Below are positions 33,172-44,309 of a stretch of DNA of 64,000 nt, in pieces. Made by a program: the position numbers and the translations under genes. Position 1 is the stretch's first letter; each line of letters starts with the position of its first letter. This DNA comes from Aporrectodea caliginosa (lineage: Eukaryota; Annelida; Clitellata; Crassiclitellata; Lumbricidae): positions 1 to 64,000 of the forward strand of contig JACEVL010000957.1 of NCBI GenBank assembly GCA_020284085.1. The letters are read 5' to 3'. The notes beneath the pieces were generated by a model. It had not been told where the DNA came from. It made no database searches and saw nothing but the letters and a program-made list of their open reading frames with translations.

Positions 33172-34449
33172 ATGGAGAATGCGAAAACCCATACTGGTGA
33201 GACACCACACAGGTGCCCGATATGTCAGAAATCATTATGTCAACGTACTAATCTGAAAAAGCACATGCGAACCCATACTTGCGAAAAGCCATGCAGGTGC
33301 CAGATTTGTCATAAATCATTTACTCAAGGTTTTGATCTGAGAATGCACATGAGAACCCATACGGGCGAAAAACCATATATGTGCAAGTTATGTCAGAAAT
33401 CATTTGCTCAAGGTAGTAATCTGAAAAGGCATATGAGAACCCATACTGGTGAAAAGCCCTACAGATGCCAGATATGCCAGAAATCATTTTATGAAGGTAG
33501 TCACCTGAAAAGGCACATGAGAACCCATACTGGCGAAAAACCATACAGATGCCAGCTATGTCAGAAGTCATTTATTCACGGTGGATATCTGAAAACACAC
33601 ATGAGAATACATACTGGTGAAAGACCATACAGGTGCCAGTTATGTCAGAAATCATTTAATGAAGGTGGTACTCTAAAAAGGCACATGAGAACCCAAACTG
33701 GTGAAAGACCATACAGGTGCCAGCTATGTCAGAAATCATTTAATGAAGGTGGTACTCTGAAAACGCACATGAGAACCCATACTGGTGAAAAACCATACAG
33801 CTGCCATTTATGTCAGAAATCATTTGCTGAAGGTGGTTCTCTTAAAACGCACATGAGAACCCATACTGGAGAGAAGCCATACAGTTGCCAGCTATGTCAG
33901 AAATCATTTGCAGTAGTCAACTATCTAAAGAGTCATATGAGAACCCACACAGGAGCTAAACCATACATATGTGAGTGTTGTAATAAAGGATTCACACAAA
34001 TTGGAAATCTAAAATGTCACAGAAGAACTCATGCAGCTGAGAAGCAACACTTGCACAATAAACCTTCTACCAAGAGCAGTTCTTCATTGAAGGAGTTTAA
34101 ACTCGATGAAAAAACACAGCCACAGGATTTTAAAATGGGAAGCGAAGTTATTGCTAACCTGTCAGATAATTTTGGTAGTCAAGGAGTTATTGATAAAGAA
34201 ACTGAACGTTACTCAACGAACGTACATCCGGATTCTAGTGGAATTGCAGGTCCTTTACCGACAATTAAAGATCGAGAAAGTCTCTATAATAGCAGATTCA
34301 AATCTCCTATGAATACAACAGCGTCTTTGTCGAAACCTTTTGGGTGTGGTTTATGTGATGAATTGCTTGAAATAGAGAATGAATTTCTAGACCATTGTTC
34401 TAGCCATCGATTTTCTCCACCTGACGACTTAGTTGCTGACCTCTGCTGA
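33172..34449 (+). CDS. A4: polydactyl C2H2 zinc-finger protein, 10 fingers plus terminal finger
   Basis: A 425-residue complete frame starts at the first in-frame ATG. Ten fingers occupy about residues 14-291. The array differs from A3: after AQGSN and YEGSH come IHGGY, two near-identical NEGGT fingers, AEGGS and AVVNY. The last is shared with B1 (AVVKY), a link between types A and B. Finger 1 has Leu for the core Phe (KSLCQ) and a TCEKP linker. In finger 6 the last zinc ligand is Gln (RTQ), so that finger may fold weakly. The spacer is a few residues shorter than in A2 (SDNFGSQGVIDKE). The lone finger CGLCDELLEIENEFLDHCSSH and the tail SPPDDLVADLC are intact. Expected role: nuclear DNA binding. 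Effector unknown. Confidence 0.9.
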   Translation: MENAKTHTGETPHRCPICQKSLCQRTNLKKHMRTHTCEKPCRCQICHKSFTQGFDLRMHMRTHTGEKPYMCKLCQKSFAQGSNLKRHMRTHTGEKPYRCQICQKSFYEGSHLKRHMRTHTGEKPYRCQLCQKSFIHGGYLKTHMRIHTGERPYRCQLCQKSFNEGGTLKRHMRTQTGERPYRCQLCQKSFNEGGTLKTHMRTHTGEKPYSCHLCQKSFAEGGSLKTHMRTHTGEKPYSCQLCQKSFAVVNYLKSHMRTHTGAKPYICECCNKGFTQIGNLKCHRRTHAAEKQHLHNKPSTKSSSSLKEFKLDEKTQPQDFKMGSEVIANLSDNFGSQGVIDKETERYSTNVHPDSSGIAGPLPTIKDRESLYNSRFKSPMNTTASLSKPFGCGLCDELLEIENEFLDHCSSHRFSPPDDLVADLC

Positions 34450-35185
34450 ATTATGATTCTGCTTAATTACAGCTGAAGACAGATGGAATTAGAGATTTAT
34501 AATGAAATGATTATATGGAAGTGCAGCATGACTATAGTTACTTTGTACCACTTTGATTTTAGTATACTTAGACAGTATAGGCATTCTGATGTAGAGAATC
34601 CAGAGGGCATCCCTTTTGGGTGCCACATAACTAAGGTGTGGCCTTTTTCTCACACAATGTAAGACTAGAAATTATTGTTGCATGCCATAAAAATTAAATT
34701 TTATCCAACTATAGTTACTAAAGACGCAGCATAGTCTTTCGTTCTGGATTCCACTACTTGACAACTTTATTGTTAAATATTAAATTTTCCCACACACATT
34801 CTTCTGCTTGGCTAGATATTTAACAGAGCGGTTAGCTGTACATCATTTTCTGAGACTGTTTTAGACTATTTATATTGTCGTTGCTTTCATAATAATTGTA
34901 TTAAATAATAGCTTAGTCCACTTAGATTAAGTTTTAGATTTGCTTGGTCATTGCAAATATTAATGTGTAATCGAGATTTCGTATATTATTCTGAATATTT
35001 TGTGTTTTCTTGTCGTTGGTGATTTTTATATTATATTACTTATATTCATAATCTCTAAATAAATAAGCTGCATGTCGTAAATTGCACAGGATCAAATTTC
35101 TCAAAATGAAATTATTATATTTGTTTAATACTCTGAAATTTTATAATTCACATTGATATTTTTAATCTATTATCTACTGGATTAT
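34450..35185 (+). other. A4 3' UTR and flank
   Basis: Homologous to the A2 and A3 downstream regions, but the AATAAA used there has changed to AATATTAATG. Another AATAAA lies at 35058-35063. No further gene. Confidence 0.55.
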
Positions 35186-36530
35186 ATCCATGTTCTCGCG
35201 GCCCAGCCACCCTGCTTGCCATCCTCCGACCGGGCTCAAAGCCACCGACGCCTGCATTCTTCAGCGAGCTTACCTCATCGCTTTACACAACACGCAGCTG
35301 GTCCTCGTTGGTGGAAACCATCGAATTCAACTCGATCGCCGAACAGTTTGGCCTAAAGGAGCATGTTGCTGAGCCGACGCATTGGCTGGGGGGTTGGCTC
35401 GACGTCATCCTGACACTGGACGACTCCGCTTTAGCCAACCTGACTATCCACCAACACTCGCTCTCCGACCACGACCGCGTCATCGCAACCATTCCTTTCC
35501 TCTATGAGACGTTTGTCCACGTCATCAGATACATCCGCGGTTGGAAGAAGCTGGATCATGATTCCTTCGGGGAGGCGCTGCGGGCTCACCCTACCATCGC
35601 TGATCCTGCTTCCGTGGCTAACCTGTCAACCTTCGACCTGTTTGCCGCCTACGAAGACGCCACGAGCAGTCTGGTTGACTCATTCCTACCATTGCGCCCC
35701 CTCAAGGTGCGCTAGAACACACTATCTCCATGGTTCGACGCCGAGTGTCGGACACGCCGACGACAAGGTCGCAGGACGATCGGAAAACCTGGATTCGTTT
35801 CGAAAGGCAAATGCATGCTCGATAGCGTGAGCGGGAGCGCGATTATTGGGAGGCTAGGATTTGTCGCTCAGCAAACGACCCAAAAAGGCTGTCGCACCCT
35901 ACGTTCAATGGTCTGCTGGGTCGACACTGCTTAGGGAACCGCTCTGTGACACTCACCTACTCTGCGGAAAGTTAGCCGAACACTGCTGCGCAAAGATCCT
36001 CTCAGTGCGAGATGACACCTCGGACTCTCCTCCGCCTCAGTTCCCACCAACGGACTGTAGCCTCTCCACTCTGAGTGAGTTCACTCCAGCCGAGCTTCGA
36101 AACATCATTCTTACCTCCGCATCGCAGTCCTGTGAACTGGACCCCCTTCCTACATTCCTGGTGCAGGAGTTCGTTGAAAGATCTCCTCCCATTCCTCACC
36201 CTCCTCTGCAAACGTTCTCTTCAGGAAGCCATACTGCCTCCCTCACAGAAACGCTCTCTAGTGTTCCAAGCTGTCAAACGCGACGGCCTGGCTGGTCCGC
36301 TTGCTTTCATGGATCTAACCCCAGGTTACCCTCTTGGCCCTGTTTGATATCAGCGCCGCCTTCGACTCGGTCGATCTTGCCATCCTTTTACTCCGCCTTT
36401 CTATTTCTTTCTGCCTTGCTAGCAAACCCCTTGACTGGCCCCGCTAGTTCTTATGCGATCGCACTTCCTGTGTCGACTCAGGTTTCGTACTAGATGGTGT
36501 TCTTCGGTTTAAAATGCAGCGTAAGAGAGT
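35186..36530 (+). mobile_element. CR1/L2-type retrotransposon fragment (endonuclease to RT)
   Basis: The frame 35308-35715 gives the C-terminal endonuclease region: FGLKEHVAEPTHWLGGWLDV, LSDHDRVIATIPF, and WKKLDHDSFGEALRAHP with FLPLRPLKVR. Later frames give ELRNIILTSASQSCELDPLP, LPPSQKRSLVFQAVKRDGL and an RT start (LISAPPSTRS in a shifted frame, equivalent to ISAAFDSV). SDH is the conserved APE-endonuclease motif. Several frameshifts occur. It is the uninterrupted partner of 21351-24620. Confidence 0.85.
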
Positions 36531-37199
36531 CTTTATCTGCTTTGTATAGGTTAGGCATTGTTCATACCGTTGTTACTTGGCGTCATATTGAGTGTTTCAG
36601 CGATTTCGTTCACCCGGACAGATGGAGGAGGGGCACCTTTTGCCTCGTATGACGACATTGAGGTTTACATAATTATATTTTCAAAACGAGACAACCATTT
36701 TCTCCATCTTGGACCAACCGAGGATTGGTCGCCGTCGTTTTCCACTCGCGTATTCGACAATTCTCGACGCTAAAATCTAGTTTGGACGTGTATTAATTGT
36801 GTTCTACCTCCAATAGTGTTCTTCAGCGTGTCACTGTTTTTCCTTCTGTATCCTTTTCCTGTCTACCGCGCCACCTATCGTTCACTATTTTTCATTATCT
36901 TTGAACACCAGAGGCTATCGTGGTGCCGAATTGTTATTTCAAAGTCGTCGTGTAAATGACTCTTTATATCATAGAAATAAATTTTCATAAAATGCACATA
37001 ATTTTTTAACGAAGAGAGAAATAATCGGAGTCCATAATAGGCTCAAATTCCAAGCACGTTATTTGAACGTTGTGAAATAGCTTCATTCATATTCAACCTT
37101 AATGGACCGAAAAATAAATTCAGATTAACGCGAACTGACCCCCTACATTTTCAAGGCCTAACGACTGTTGTTTGTATCTGAAACGCCGGGCATCACTGT
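36531..37199. repeat. duplicated A4 downstream blocks
   Basis: 36560-36800 matches 24620-24920. 36880-37199 matches 25255-25660 and includes CAGATTAACGCGAACTG. No gene. Confidence 0.6.
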
Positions 37200-37203
37200 T
37201 TAA

Positions 37204-38766
37204 CACTAGAACGTCGGCTCTTTTCTACCACCTAAAACGTCGGAATGGGTCATTTTTGACCCATAAGCTTACAGTTTCATTTATAGAAACCATGTATTTT
37301 TGAAGGATAATTCTTCTGCAGCGGAAAATTCCGCCCATGAGTAATATTTTGGATACAATTCCGCGGCAGGAGACCTTTGCGCATGCGTAGTCTTCGGCGC
37401 ATGCGCATTGTCCAAACTGTGTTACCTATATTAATTGGCGTCGTGAGGGTCGGTTAGGGTCAGATTAGGCGTTGTGAGGGTCGGTTAGGGTCAGGATTAG
37501 GGTTAGTGTCGTAGTTAAATAAGATGCTAAACACTTTCCGCCGCAGAAGTAATTTCTTCATGCACGGCGTGGCGGAATCTTCCGCCGTAGAAGCACCGCG
37601 CATTTTTGCACGAGTCCTGAAAATAACTGAATGATTTACTGATATCATTGTAATACGCTTTCAGAATGTTAAACTTTTAATTTATTTATGCTTCCCCTAA
37701 AGTGCCTGAAGGTACTATTAATTTTATAAAGGCGTCAAGTTCCTCAAGCGATACTGAACATGAGTCGTCTCCCAGACACGCTCATGCTTCTGTTTCAGTG
37801 CATCGTTGGACGCATTATACCTTCATCAACAGAAGTTGAAACGCGATCAAAATAATATTATAATCTTTTCTTATTTGTTGTGTCGCAAACAGCGTTAGTC
37901 CTGAAACTTCGCGGAGCACGTTCTGACTGCTTAGCCTTCCACGAGGTGCATAATCGGGTGAAATCAAAATCCAGACATTGCCATCCCTTGATGCTTCCTT
38001 GGTTTCTGTAGCTGCTACATTTGGGTTGTCACTATGTTGAAATGATGAGCGACCCTCTCTGTAACCACGACCTCCTCCTAGACCACATGCACGTACCCCC
38101 TCGACCACATGCACGCACACTTCCAGAGATAGGAACTTCAGGATTTCTAATGCTAATAACGGTTCGTCTTGTCCACCCTGATCATTTTCGACATTTGAAA
38201 CAGAAGAACTGCTACTTGCCTCAACAGACAGGTTTTGTATTCCGGTATCTGAGACAGAGGCCTCACTATCATTGTCTTCCGATTAGCATACTGATGTGTC
38301 CTCACCGATTTCTTGAATCAAAGGAAGGGCTTGGTTTGCTGCAGGCCTATAATTATCGTACACGACGACTCATTTTAGCGCAGGTATCGATAACCCTCAG
38401 ATATAGCTGTTTTTATATCAATTGTGTTTGAAACAATGAACAAAACTGTCTGCAAATGGCGGGAAGAACGTGAGCTTTGCAATGCCGTCACAAATATGTA
38501 AGGTTAATATAAGATATACACTAGAAAGATGGGCATTTGCAGTGATAGTGTCATGGGTCAAAAATGACCCCAATCCGACGTTTTAGGTATTGGCTGCTAT
38601 ATCTCCTATACCTGACCAGCTATTAATGAGATTTTTCTTCTATGCCTTTGCGGCCACAATGCCATAGATGTCATGAAATATTTTCCTTTAATGGTTACTG
38701 GGTGCTACATGGCACGCTCGCAAAGTGCGCTATGGGTCAAAAATGACCCATGCCGACGTTCTAGTG
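37204..38766 (-). mobile_element. piggyBac transposon, internally deleted
   Basis: The termini CACTAGAACGTCGG and CCGACGTTCTAGTG are perfect inverted repeats flanked by TTAA (37200-37203 and 38767-38770). Subterminal GGGTCAAAAATGACCC palindromes occur near both ends. Two matching blocks (2591 and 25650) show the site without insert, with a single TTAA. The minus strand encodes a remnant of the transposase N-terminal part. Confidence 0.9.
37815..38382 (-). pseudogene. piggyBac transposase N-terminal remnant
   Basis: Minus-strand reading, with at least one stop and one frameshift, begins with an acidic/serine-rich N-terminus (SEDNDSEASVSDTG). It then gives DGNVWILISPDYAPRGRLSS and QNVLREVSGLT, followed by QIRKDYNIILIAFQLLL. 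This corresponds to the region before the catalytic domain in piggyBac transposases (a W..I.P....GR....NV.....G.T pattern). The DDD catalytic domain and the Cys-rich C-terminus are deleted. Confidence 0.65.
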
Positions 38767-39150
38767 TTAAATAGTAAAATTCGGGCTATATGTCAGGATG
38801 AGTTGGTATTCCAACAACATGCTCACTTAGATTCATCCATCGATTAATGATTATTAGATGCCACAGAATACTACATCAGGCCTATTATTATGTCCATGTA
38901 TTGTACATTGTTATTTCCCAGGTCTGTTAATGGTTAATTACTTAATATAGTTGAGGTATAACTCTAAGATATTCACTAGATGGCAGAATATACTTTCTCC
39001 AGTCAGCGTTAATATCTTCTGAACAGAACTCTTTAATCGCTCGCAATTTTTTACGGATAATGGATGGCAGTTAAAATTAGATTGTCTCTGAAATGTCTCA
39101 CTAATTATTAACTGGTAAGATTTTATCATTTTGTTTATTTAATTTTGCTC
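38767..39150. repeat. duplicated flank blocks 1 (end) and 2 after A4
   Basis: The continuation of block 1 (ATAGTAAAATTCGG) is followed directly by block 2 (CACTAGATGGCAGAATATAC). The L2 copy present in the A1 and A3 units is absent here. Confidence 0.65.
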
Positions 39151-39612
39151 TATAGTACTCTGAAACAGTCATAATACAAAATTCGATCATTGTTGCTGTT
39201 TCTGTTTAAACAAATCGAGAGATGATTTTCTCCAGAAGGGTTTCCGACAAACCGATCCCTCCCTCTGGTCATCTCCGAGGCAGAGCGAGTTGACTCTATG
39301 CAGGTTCCTGGGGTCATTTGCACCGGGATTTCAGAATGTCGTCTCACATCGATGCTGTTTTATCAAAATTTTCATCACCCATGTATGCTCTCGGAGTCCT
39401 CCTCCTGCCTTCATCCGCGAAGTTGCAATTTCGCAGCTCGTGTGTGCCTAACCAGCCTAGTAGTGCTATTATAATGCTGAAGATAGACGCAGATTGGAAC
39501 AAATAATAAGATGAAGCGTAGCCTATAGGGCTTAATTGGCCAGGACGCTCTAGTAGCTGCTGCGCTTGCGGAAGAGGCTGACTCTCGTCTTTTCATAGCT
39601 GTTAGGTCAAGC

Positions 39613-40116
39613 GGTAATCCTCCAAACAGCAGTCCCAAATTCAAATAACTAGTAAACTGTATCCTTTTCAACGGCAGTTTATCTCTTCATCAATCCGACT
39701 TCCATTTAAGCAAAGAATTATTCTGATCAATCCAACTTGTAGTTTCACGGTAAACTGTTTTTGTCAATCCACTTTCTATTTATGCAATTATTTTACCCAA
39801 TCCAGCTTCTATTTAAGCAATTTTTCTAGTGAATCCAGCTTCTATTAATGCAATTGTTTTCATCAATCCTGCTTCCCATTTCATGAAAGAAATTATTTTC
39901 ATAAATACGGCTTCCATTTAGGTAAACAATTATTTTCGTCAATCCAGCTTCCATTTAAACAATTATTCCAGTTTCCACTTAGGTAAAGAATGATTTTAAT
40001 ATGTGACATATTTCTTGCGGGATTTACGCTGGTACCATGCTCAGTGGTGTGCCCTTTATGAAAATAGCACTGAAAAGCAGCAATTTGAATTTGGGACCGC
40101 CTTTTGGAGGATTACC
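39613..40116. mobile_element. GGTAATCC-ended DNA element carrying the CAATCC array
   Basis: The left end GGTAATCCTCC, then GTCCCAAATTCAAAT, is mirrored on the right by ATTTGAATTTGGGAC and GGAGGATTACC. GGTCAAGC (39605-39612) and GGTCAAAC (40117-40124) form an 8-bp target duplication with one mismatch. The interior is units of CAATCCAACTTCTATTTA. The frame 40003-40263 crosses the right end and is not a gene. Confidence 0.75.
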
Positions 40117-40319
40117 GGTCAAACACTGGGCATGACATTGTTTTGCATAAACTATTCCTTCCTCATCACTCTCAGATGCGGTACAAGCTCTGAACAAGGG
40201 CGCATGAGTTTCAGTTTCCTGCTAAAAGACGAATCGCAATTTTATTTAACGAGTCCTTTTTAAAAATATCTACTGAATTTCATTCTCTCTTAAGTCACCT
40301 TCCTTACTTTCTGTAGTAC

Positions 40320-40392
40320 TATTGTAACAAGCTGCGATATTGTCAGCTTCATTTCCAATAAACGAATTTGATTGATTGATTGATTGATTGCT
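40320..40392 (+). mobile_element. retroelement 3' end with GATT tail
   Basis: GTAACAAGCTGCGATATTGTC, AATAAACGAATTTGATTGATT. The same end with a longer tail is at 49016-49113, where the paralogous B2 flank lies. Confidence 0.6.
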
Positions 40393-40564
40393 AATGTTAT
40401 AGTTTGAGCTTAATGTTTTCAAGAGTCTCTTGTAGGCGATCACACTTGTAGTTTCGGTTTAACGACACTATGTGATAGCAAAGATCATTAACGTCGCCCT
40501 CTTCCTTCATCCAGGCTTAGGACTGGCACTGCCTGACACTAAGGCATGGACGTGCAGTGGCGGA

Positions 40565-41019
40565 GGGTGTCACGACAATCTGTCTACAGACATTTCGTCT
40601 ACAGACATTTCGTCTACAGGTGTATCTGTATCCATAAGAGCTAATCAACAGAGGCCGCTTTCTTACAGTTTCGCTAAAATATTCTAAATATTCTCTGGAA
40701 TCAAGCTTCTAATTACTGAAAATATTATTTTCATCAATCCAACTTCTATTGAATGAAAACTTAGTTTCATCCATCCATCCAGCTTAATATCCAGCTTCTA
40801 TTTACTGAATTTTTTTCTCGATCAATCCAGCTTCTATTTCAACACAGGAATGTTTTCATCAATCCCGCTTCCATTTAATTAAACAACTTTTTTATCAATC
40901 CAGCTTCCATTTTAATGTGAGAATATCAAATAACTTCGTAGACGAAATGTCTGTCGGCGAAATGTCTTTAGATGAAGTGTCGTAGACGAAAAGTCTGTAG
41001 ACGAATTGTCATGACACCC
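40565..41019. mobile_element. foldback element with CATTTCGTCTACAGA arms (copy 1)
   Basis: The left arm GGGTGTCACGACAATCTGTC, then ACATTTCGTCTACAG repeated, is mirrored at the right by TAGACGAAATGTCTGT, GTAGACGAAAAGTCTG and GAATTGTCATGACACCC. The core is again the CAATCCAACTTCTATT array. There is no clear target duplication (GTGGCGGA versus TTCTACTT). Confidence 0.7.
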
Positions 41020-42150
41020 TTCTACTTTGGCAAGAATTCATTTCATCAACCCAGCTTCTATTTAAGCGGGAATTATTTTTCATCAGTGCAACTATTTTTT
41101 TTAACTAAGACTTATTTTCCATCAATCCACCTTATATTAAAAGCAAGATTCTTTCTTCAGGCCCACTTCTATTTAAGCAAAAATTGTTTTCGTCAATTCG
41201 ACTTCTATTTTGTGAAAATTCTTTTCGTTAATCCAACTTGTATTTGACCAATGCTGCAACCCATGCAATGGCCAATGGTTTAATACGCTAAAATATACTA
41301 TTAATGAAACTAGAAGTTGAATGATTTATGAAAGTGCTTTTCAGTCAACTAGAAGTTGAATGATTCATGAAAATATTTACCAGTAAACTAGAAGTTGGAT
41401 CGCTGAAAATATTTTTAATGAAAATAGAAGTAGTGTCACTGAATATTTGAATGAAATAGAAGTTTGGTTAAACTGTAGTTTACATTGCCAAATTATTTTA
41501 ATATTTTCGATGCCGTACTTAACGTTGGCAATTATATTAATGTCTTCAATGCTGTACTTTACTTTGGTAAGTAAACAGTTTGCCAATGTCCATGATAACT
41601 GTTATCAATCCAGCTTCCCTTTAGGCATGACAACAATTTTTTCATCAATCCAACTTCTATTTAAGAGAAAATTACTTTTGATCAATCCAGCTTCTAATAA
41701 ATTAAGCAAAAAAATTTTTCTCATCATTCCAACTATTATTAAAGCAAGGAATTATTCTCATAAATCCAACTTCTATTTACAGAAACAATTATTTTCATTG
41801 ATCGAACTTCTCTTGAAGCAATGACATAGCTTTATTAATCCGGCTTCCATTTTATGGAAACAATTATTTACATCAATCCACCTGTTATTTTAGACAGAAT
41901 TGTTTCATCAATACAACTTTCATTCAGGCACACAATTATTTCTATCAATCCAGCTTCCATTTTAATTTGACCATGTAAAATAAGTTTGCAATGTAAACTA
42001 GTGTTTTGAAAGAATTTGGATGGATGAAAATTCTTTTTCCATGAAATGGAAGTTGCATGGGGTAAAATATTTCTTTAATGAAATAGAAGTTGGGTGGATG
42101 AAGATATTTTGGGGGGATGAAATACAAATTGCATGAATGAAATTTAGCAA
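41020..42150. repeat. CAATCC arrays upstream of B1, both orientations
   Basis: Array units run in the CAATCCAACTTC orientation to 41260, in the inverse (GAAGTTGGAT) orientation at 41300-41470, back again to 41960, and inverse to 42140. Copies of CAATGCCGTACTT and GTTGGCAATTA occur. Parallel to 49735-50632 plus 52003-52570. The frames 41447-41824 and others are array translations, not genes. Confidence 0.7.
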
Positions 42151-42423
42151 GGTGTCACTAGATGCAGTCTCATGTTTTGAATCTATCACTTATAACCTGA
42201 CTAGTGAGATTTCAGCAAGGCAACGATTTAGGAAAATATTAGGCATTGAAAGACTGAAACTTTGCTTCCCATTAACACATGTGGACCACATGCACCGACG
42301 TTCAACTGAGGATGGAAATCATTCTAACCTTAGTGTAGCAGCAATTAGCCTTCAGTTATAAACAATAAGTAAATAAATTTTGTTATGTCTTAAAACAAAC
42401 TATAACTGAGAATTTGCCTTTTT

Positions 42424-42431
42424 CATTTTAG
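42424..42431 (+). promoter_or_regulatory. putative 3' splice site of B1
   Basis: CTTTTTCATTTTAG before TGGGTGGCTGAAGA. The same site is kept before B2 (AG at 52931-52932). It would open an exon with about 265 bp of 5' UTR before the ATG at 42697. Confidence 0.5.
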
Positions 42432-42696
42432 TGGGTGGCTGAAGACTTCCCAATGCAGTTATATGAGAAAGCCAATATCTCATTGATCTTCACCAAAAGC
42501 ATATATGGATATATTTCTCTGCAGCTTTTATTATTGTCGATTATTTCTTCATCAGTTAACATTGCTACTGACTAATAATGCAAGAGTGTGATATACAAGA
42601 GAAATTCGATTGCTTCAATATTTCATCATCTCAGGTTGGTTTTTTTTCTGTGTGACTAATTTTCTTACTTTATCCCAATAGAACTATTATCGACAC

Positions 42697-44053
42697 ATGA
42701 AACGTGTGAAAAGTTGCACTCTTACTTCAACCAACCCAGATAGTGTCTATACATGCATTTGCATTAAAATGGATGCTACTAGTGCTGAAGAAACGCCATG
42801 CCGATCCAAATTATATGAAGAATCATTTGCACATTCTCCTGATTTACAAAAGCACATGAAAGCCAATTCTGGCCAAAAACCATACAAGTGCCAGTTATGT
42901 CAGAAATTATTTGTCATAGGAGGTCATCTGAAAAGCCACATGAGAACCCATACTGGAGAGAAACCATACAAGTGCCAGTTATGTCAAAAATCATTTACTC
43001 AAAGTGGTCATCTGAAAACGCACATGAGAACCCATACTGGAGAGAAACCATACAAGTGTCAGTTTTGTCAAAAATCATTTACAAATGGTGGTCATCTGAA
43101 AAAGCCACATGAGAACCCATACTGGAGAGAAACCATACAAGTGCCAGTTATGTCAAAAATCATTTAAGGAAGGAGGTAATATGAAAAACCACATGAGAAC
43201 CCATACTGGAGAGAAACCACACAAGTGTCAGTTTTGTCAAAAATCATTTACTGAAGGTGGTTCTCTTAAAAGGCACATGAGAACCCATACTGGAGAGAAA
43301 CCATACAAGTGCCAGTTATGTCAGATATCATGTTCTGAAGGTGGTTCTCTTAAAACGCACATGAGAACCCATACTGGAGAGAAACCATACAAGTGTCAGT
43401 TATGTCAGAAATCATTTAATCTAGGTAGTGATCTGAAAAAACACATGAGAACCCATACTGGAGAGAAACCATACAAGTGCCAGTTATGTCAGAAATCATT
43501 TGCGGTAGTCAAATATCTAAAGAGTCATATGAGAACCCATTCTGGAGAAAAACCGTACATATGTGAGGTTTGTAATAAAGGATTCTCAGAACTTGGAAAT
43601 CTAAAGAGTCACAGAAGATCTCACATGAATGAGAAGCAACAGCCATACAATAAATCTTATACCAAGAGCAGTTCTTCAGCAAAGCAGTTTAAACTCCATG
43701 CTGGAACACAGTCACAGGATCTTGAAATGAAAAGTGAATCAACTGCTAGCCTATCTGTTCGATTCATAACATTAAGCAGTGCAGGCGTCACTGATAAACC
43801 AAATGAACGTTTGTCAAGGAACATGCATCCTGATTCTAATGAAAAGACAAGTCCTCAGATTGCAAAAGTTAGTATCGGAGAATATATTTTTATTAACACA
43901 ATTAAATCACCTGAGGATGCAAAACCGTTCATGGAAAAATCGTATGGATGTGGTGTATGTGGTGAAATGCTTGAAAGTGAGAAGGAATTTCTAGAGCATT
44001 GTTCTAGCCATCGCTTTTCTCCACCTGACGACCTATTTATTGACCTTTGCTGA
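42697..44053 (+). pseudogene. B1: type-B polydactyl C2H2 zinc-finger gene with one +1 frameshift
   Basis: An ATG at 42697 opens MKRVKSCTLTSTNPDSVYTC and a worn finger (KLYEESF, second Cys and last His lost), then fingers 1-3. In finger 3 a run of five A (43099-43103), where the sister sequence at 42919-42935 has four, shifts the frame. Reading continues from 43104 in the next frame to the stop at 44053. Nine fingers are otherwise intact. Finger 6 has Cys for the core Phe (QISCSEGG). The spacer (YNKSYTKSSSSAKQFK) leads to the lone finger CGVCGEMLESEKEFLEHCSSH and the tail SPPDDLFIDLC. Everything except one base is conserved, so a sequencing or assembly error, a polymorphism or a young pseudogene are all possible. 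Without the indel the protein would be about 450 residues. The type-B N-terminus is not similar to any effector domain I know. Confidence 0.8.
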
Positions 44054-44309
44054 TTCGTAATTCTCAACACGCGTTGTTTAAGATTGAGAAGAGATTGAGA
44101 CATTTAATTGTGACCTTACATAAATAAGGTGTGCTGTTGCAATGCTAATATACAGACAAATTCTTCATGATTATAATTTTAATTAACAAAATAGTTAGGC
44201 ATCAAGCCTACAGGGTGGGCCATTATAAATGAGAACATTGCCTTCAATCTGAATTATTTATTCAATTAATATCTTTTTTCTTTTCAAAATACAAACAATT
44301 TCTTGTTAA
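44054..44309 (+). other. B1 3' flank
   Basis: Identical in layout to the B2 flank as far as AATGCTAATATACA. It provides the empty site for the transposon at 55758. Confidence 0.6.

Noticed and set aside
40003..40263. 86-codon open frame
   Set aside because: It crosses the right terminus and target duplication of the GGTAATCC element, and no family is recognised.
40565..41019. 8-bp target duplication for the TTTCGTCTAC foldback
   Set aside because: GTGGCGGA and TTCTACTT flank it and do not match. The 49285 copy shares the same flanks through segmental duplication, so it gives no independent test.
41447..41824. 125-codon open frame
   Set aside because: It is a translation of the CAATCC tandem array. 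Similar frames appear in each array copy.
43095..43110. Programmed -1 ribosomal frameshift in B1
   Set aside because: The A-run is preceded by G, so no X XXY YYZ heptamer exists, and restoring the array needs a +1, not a -1 shift.
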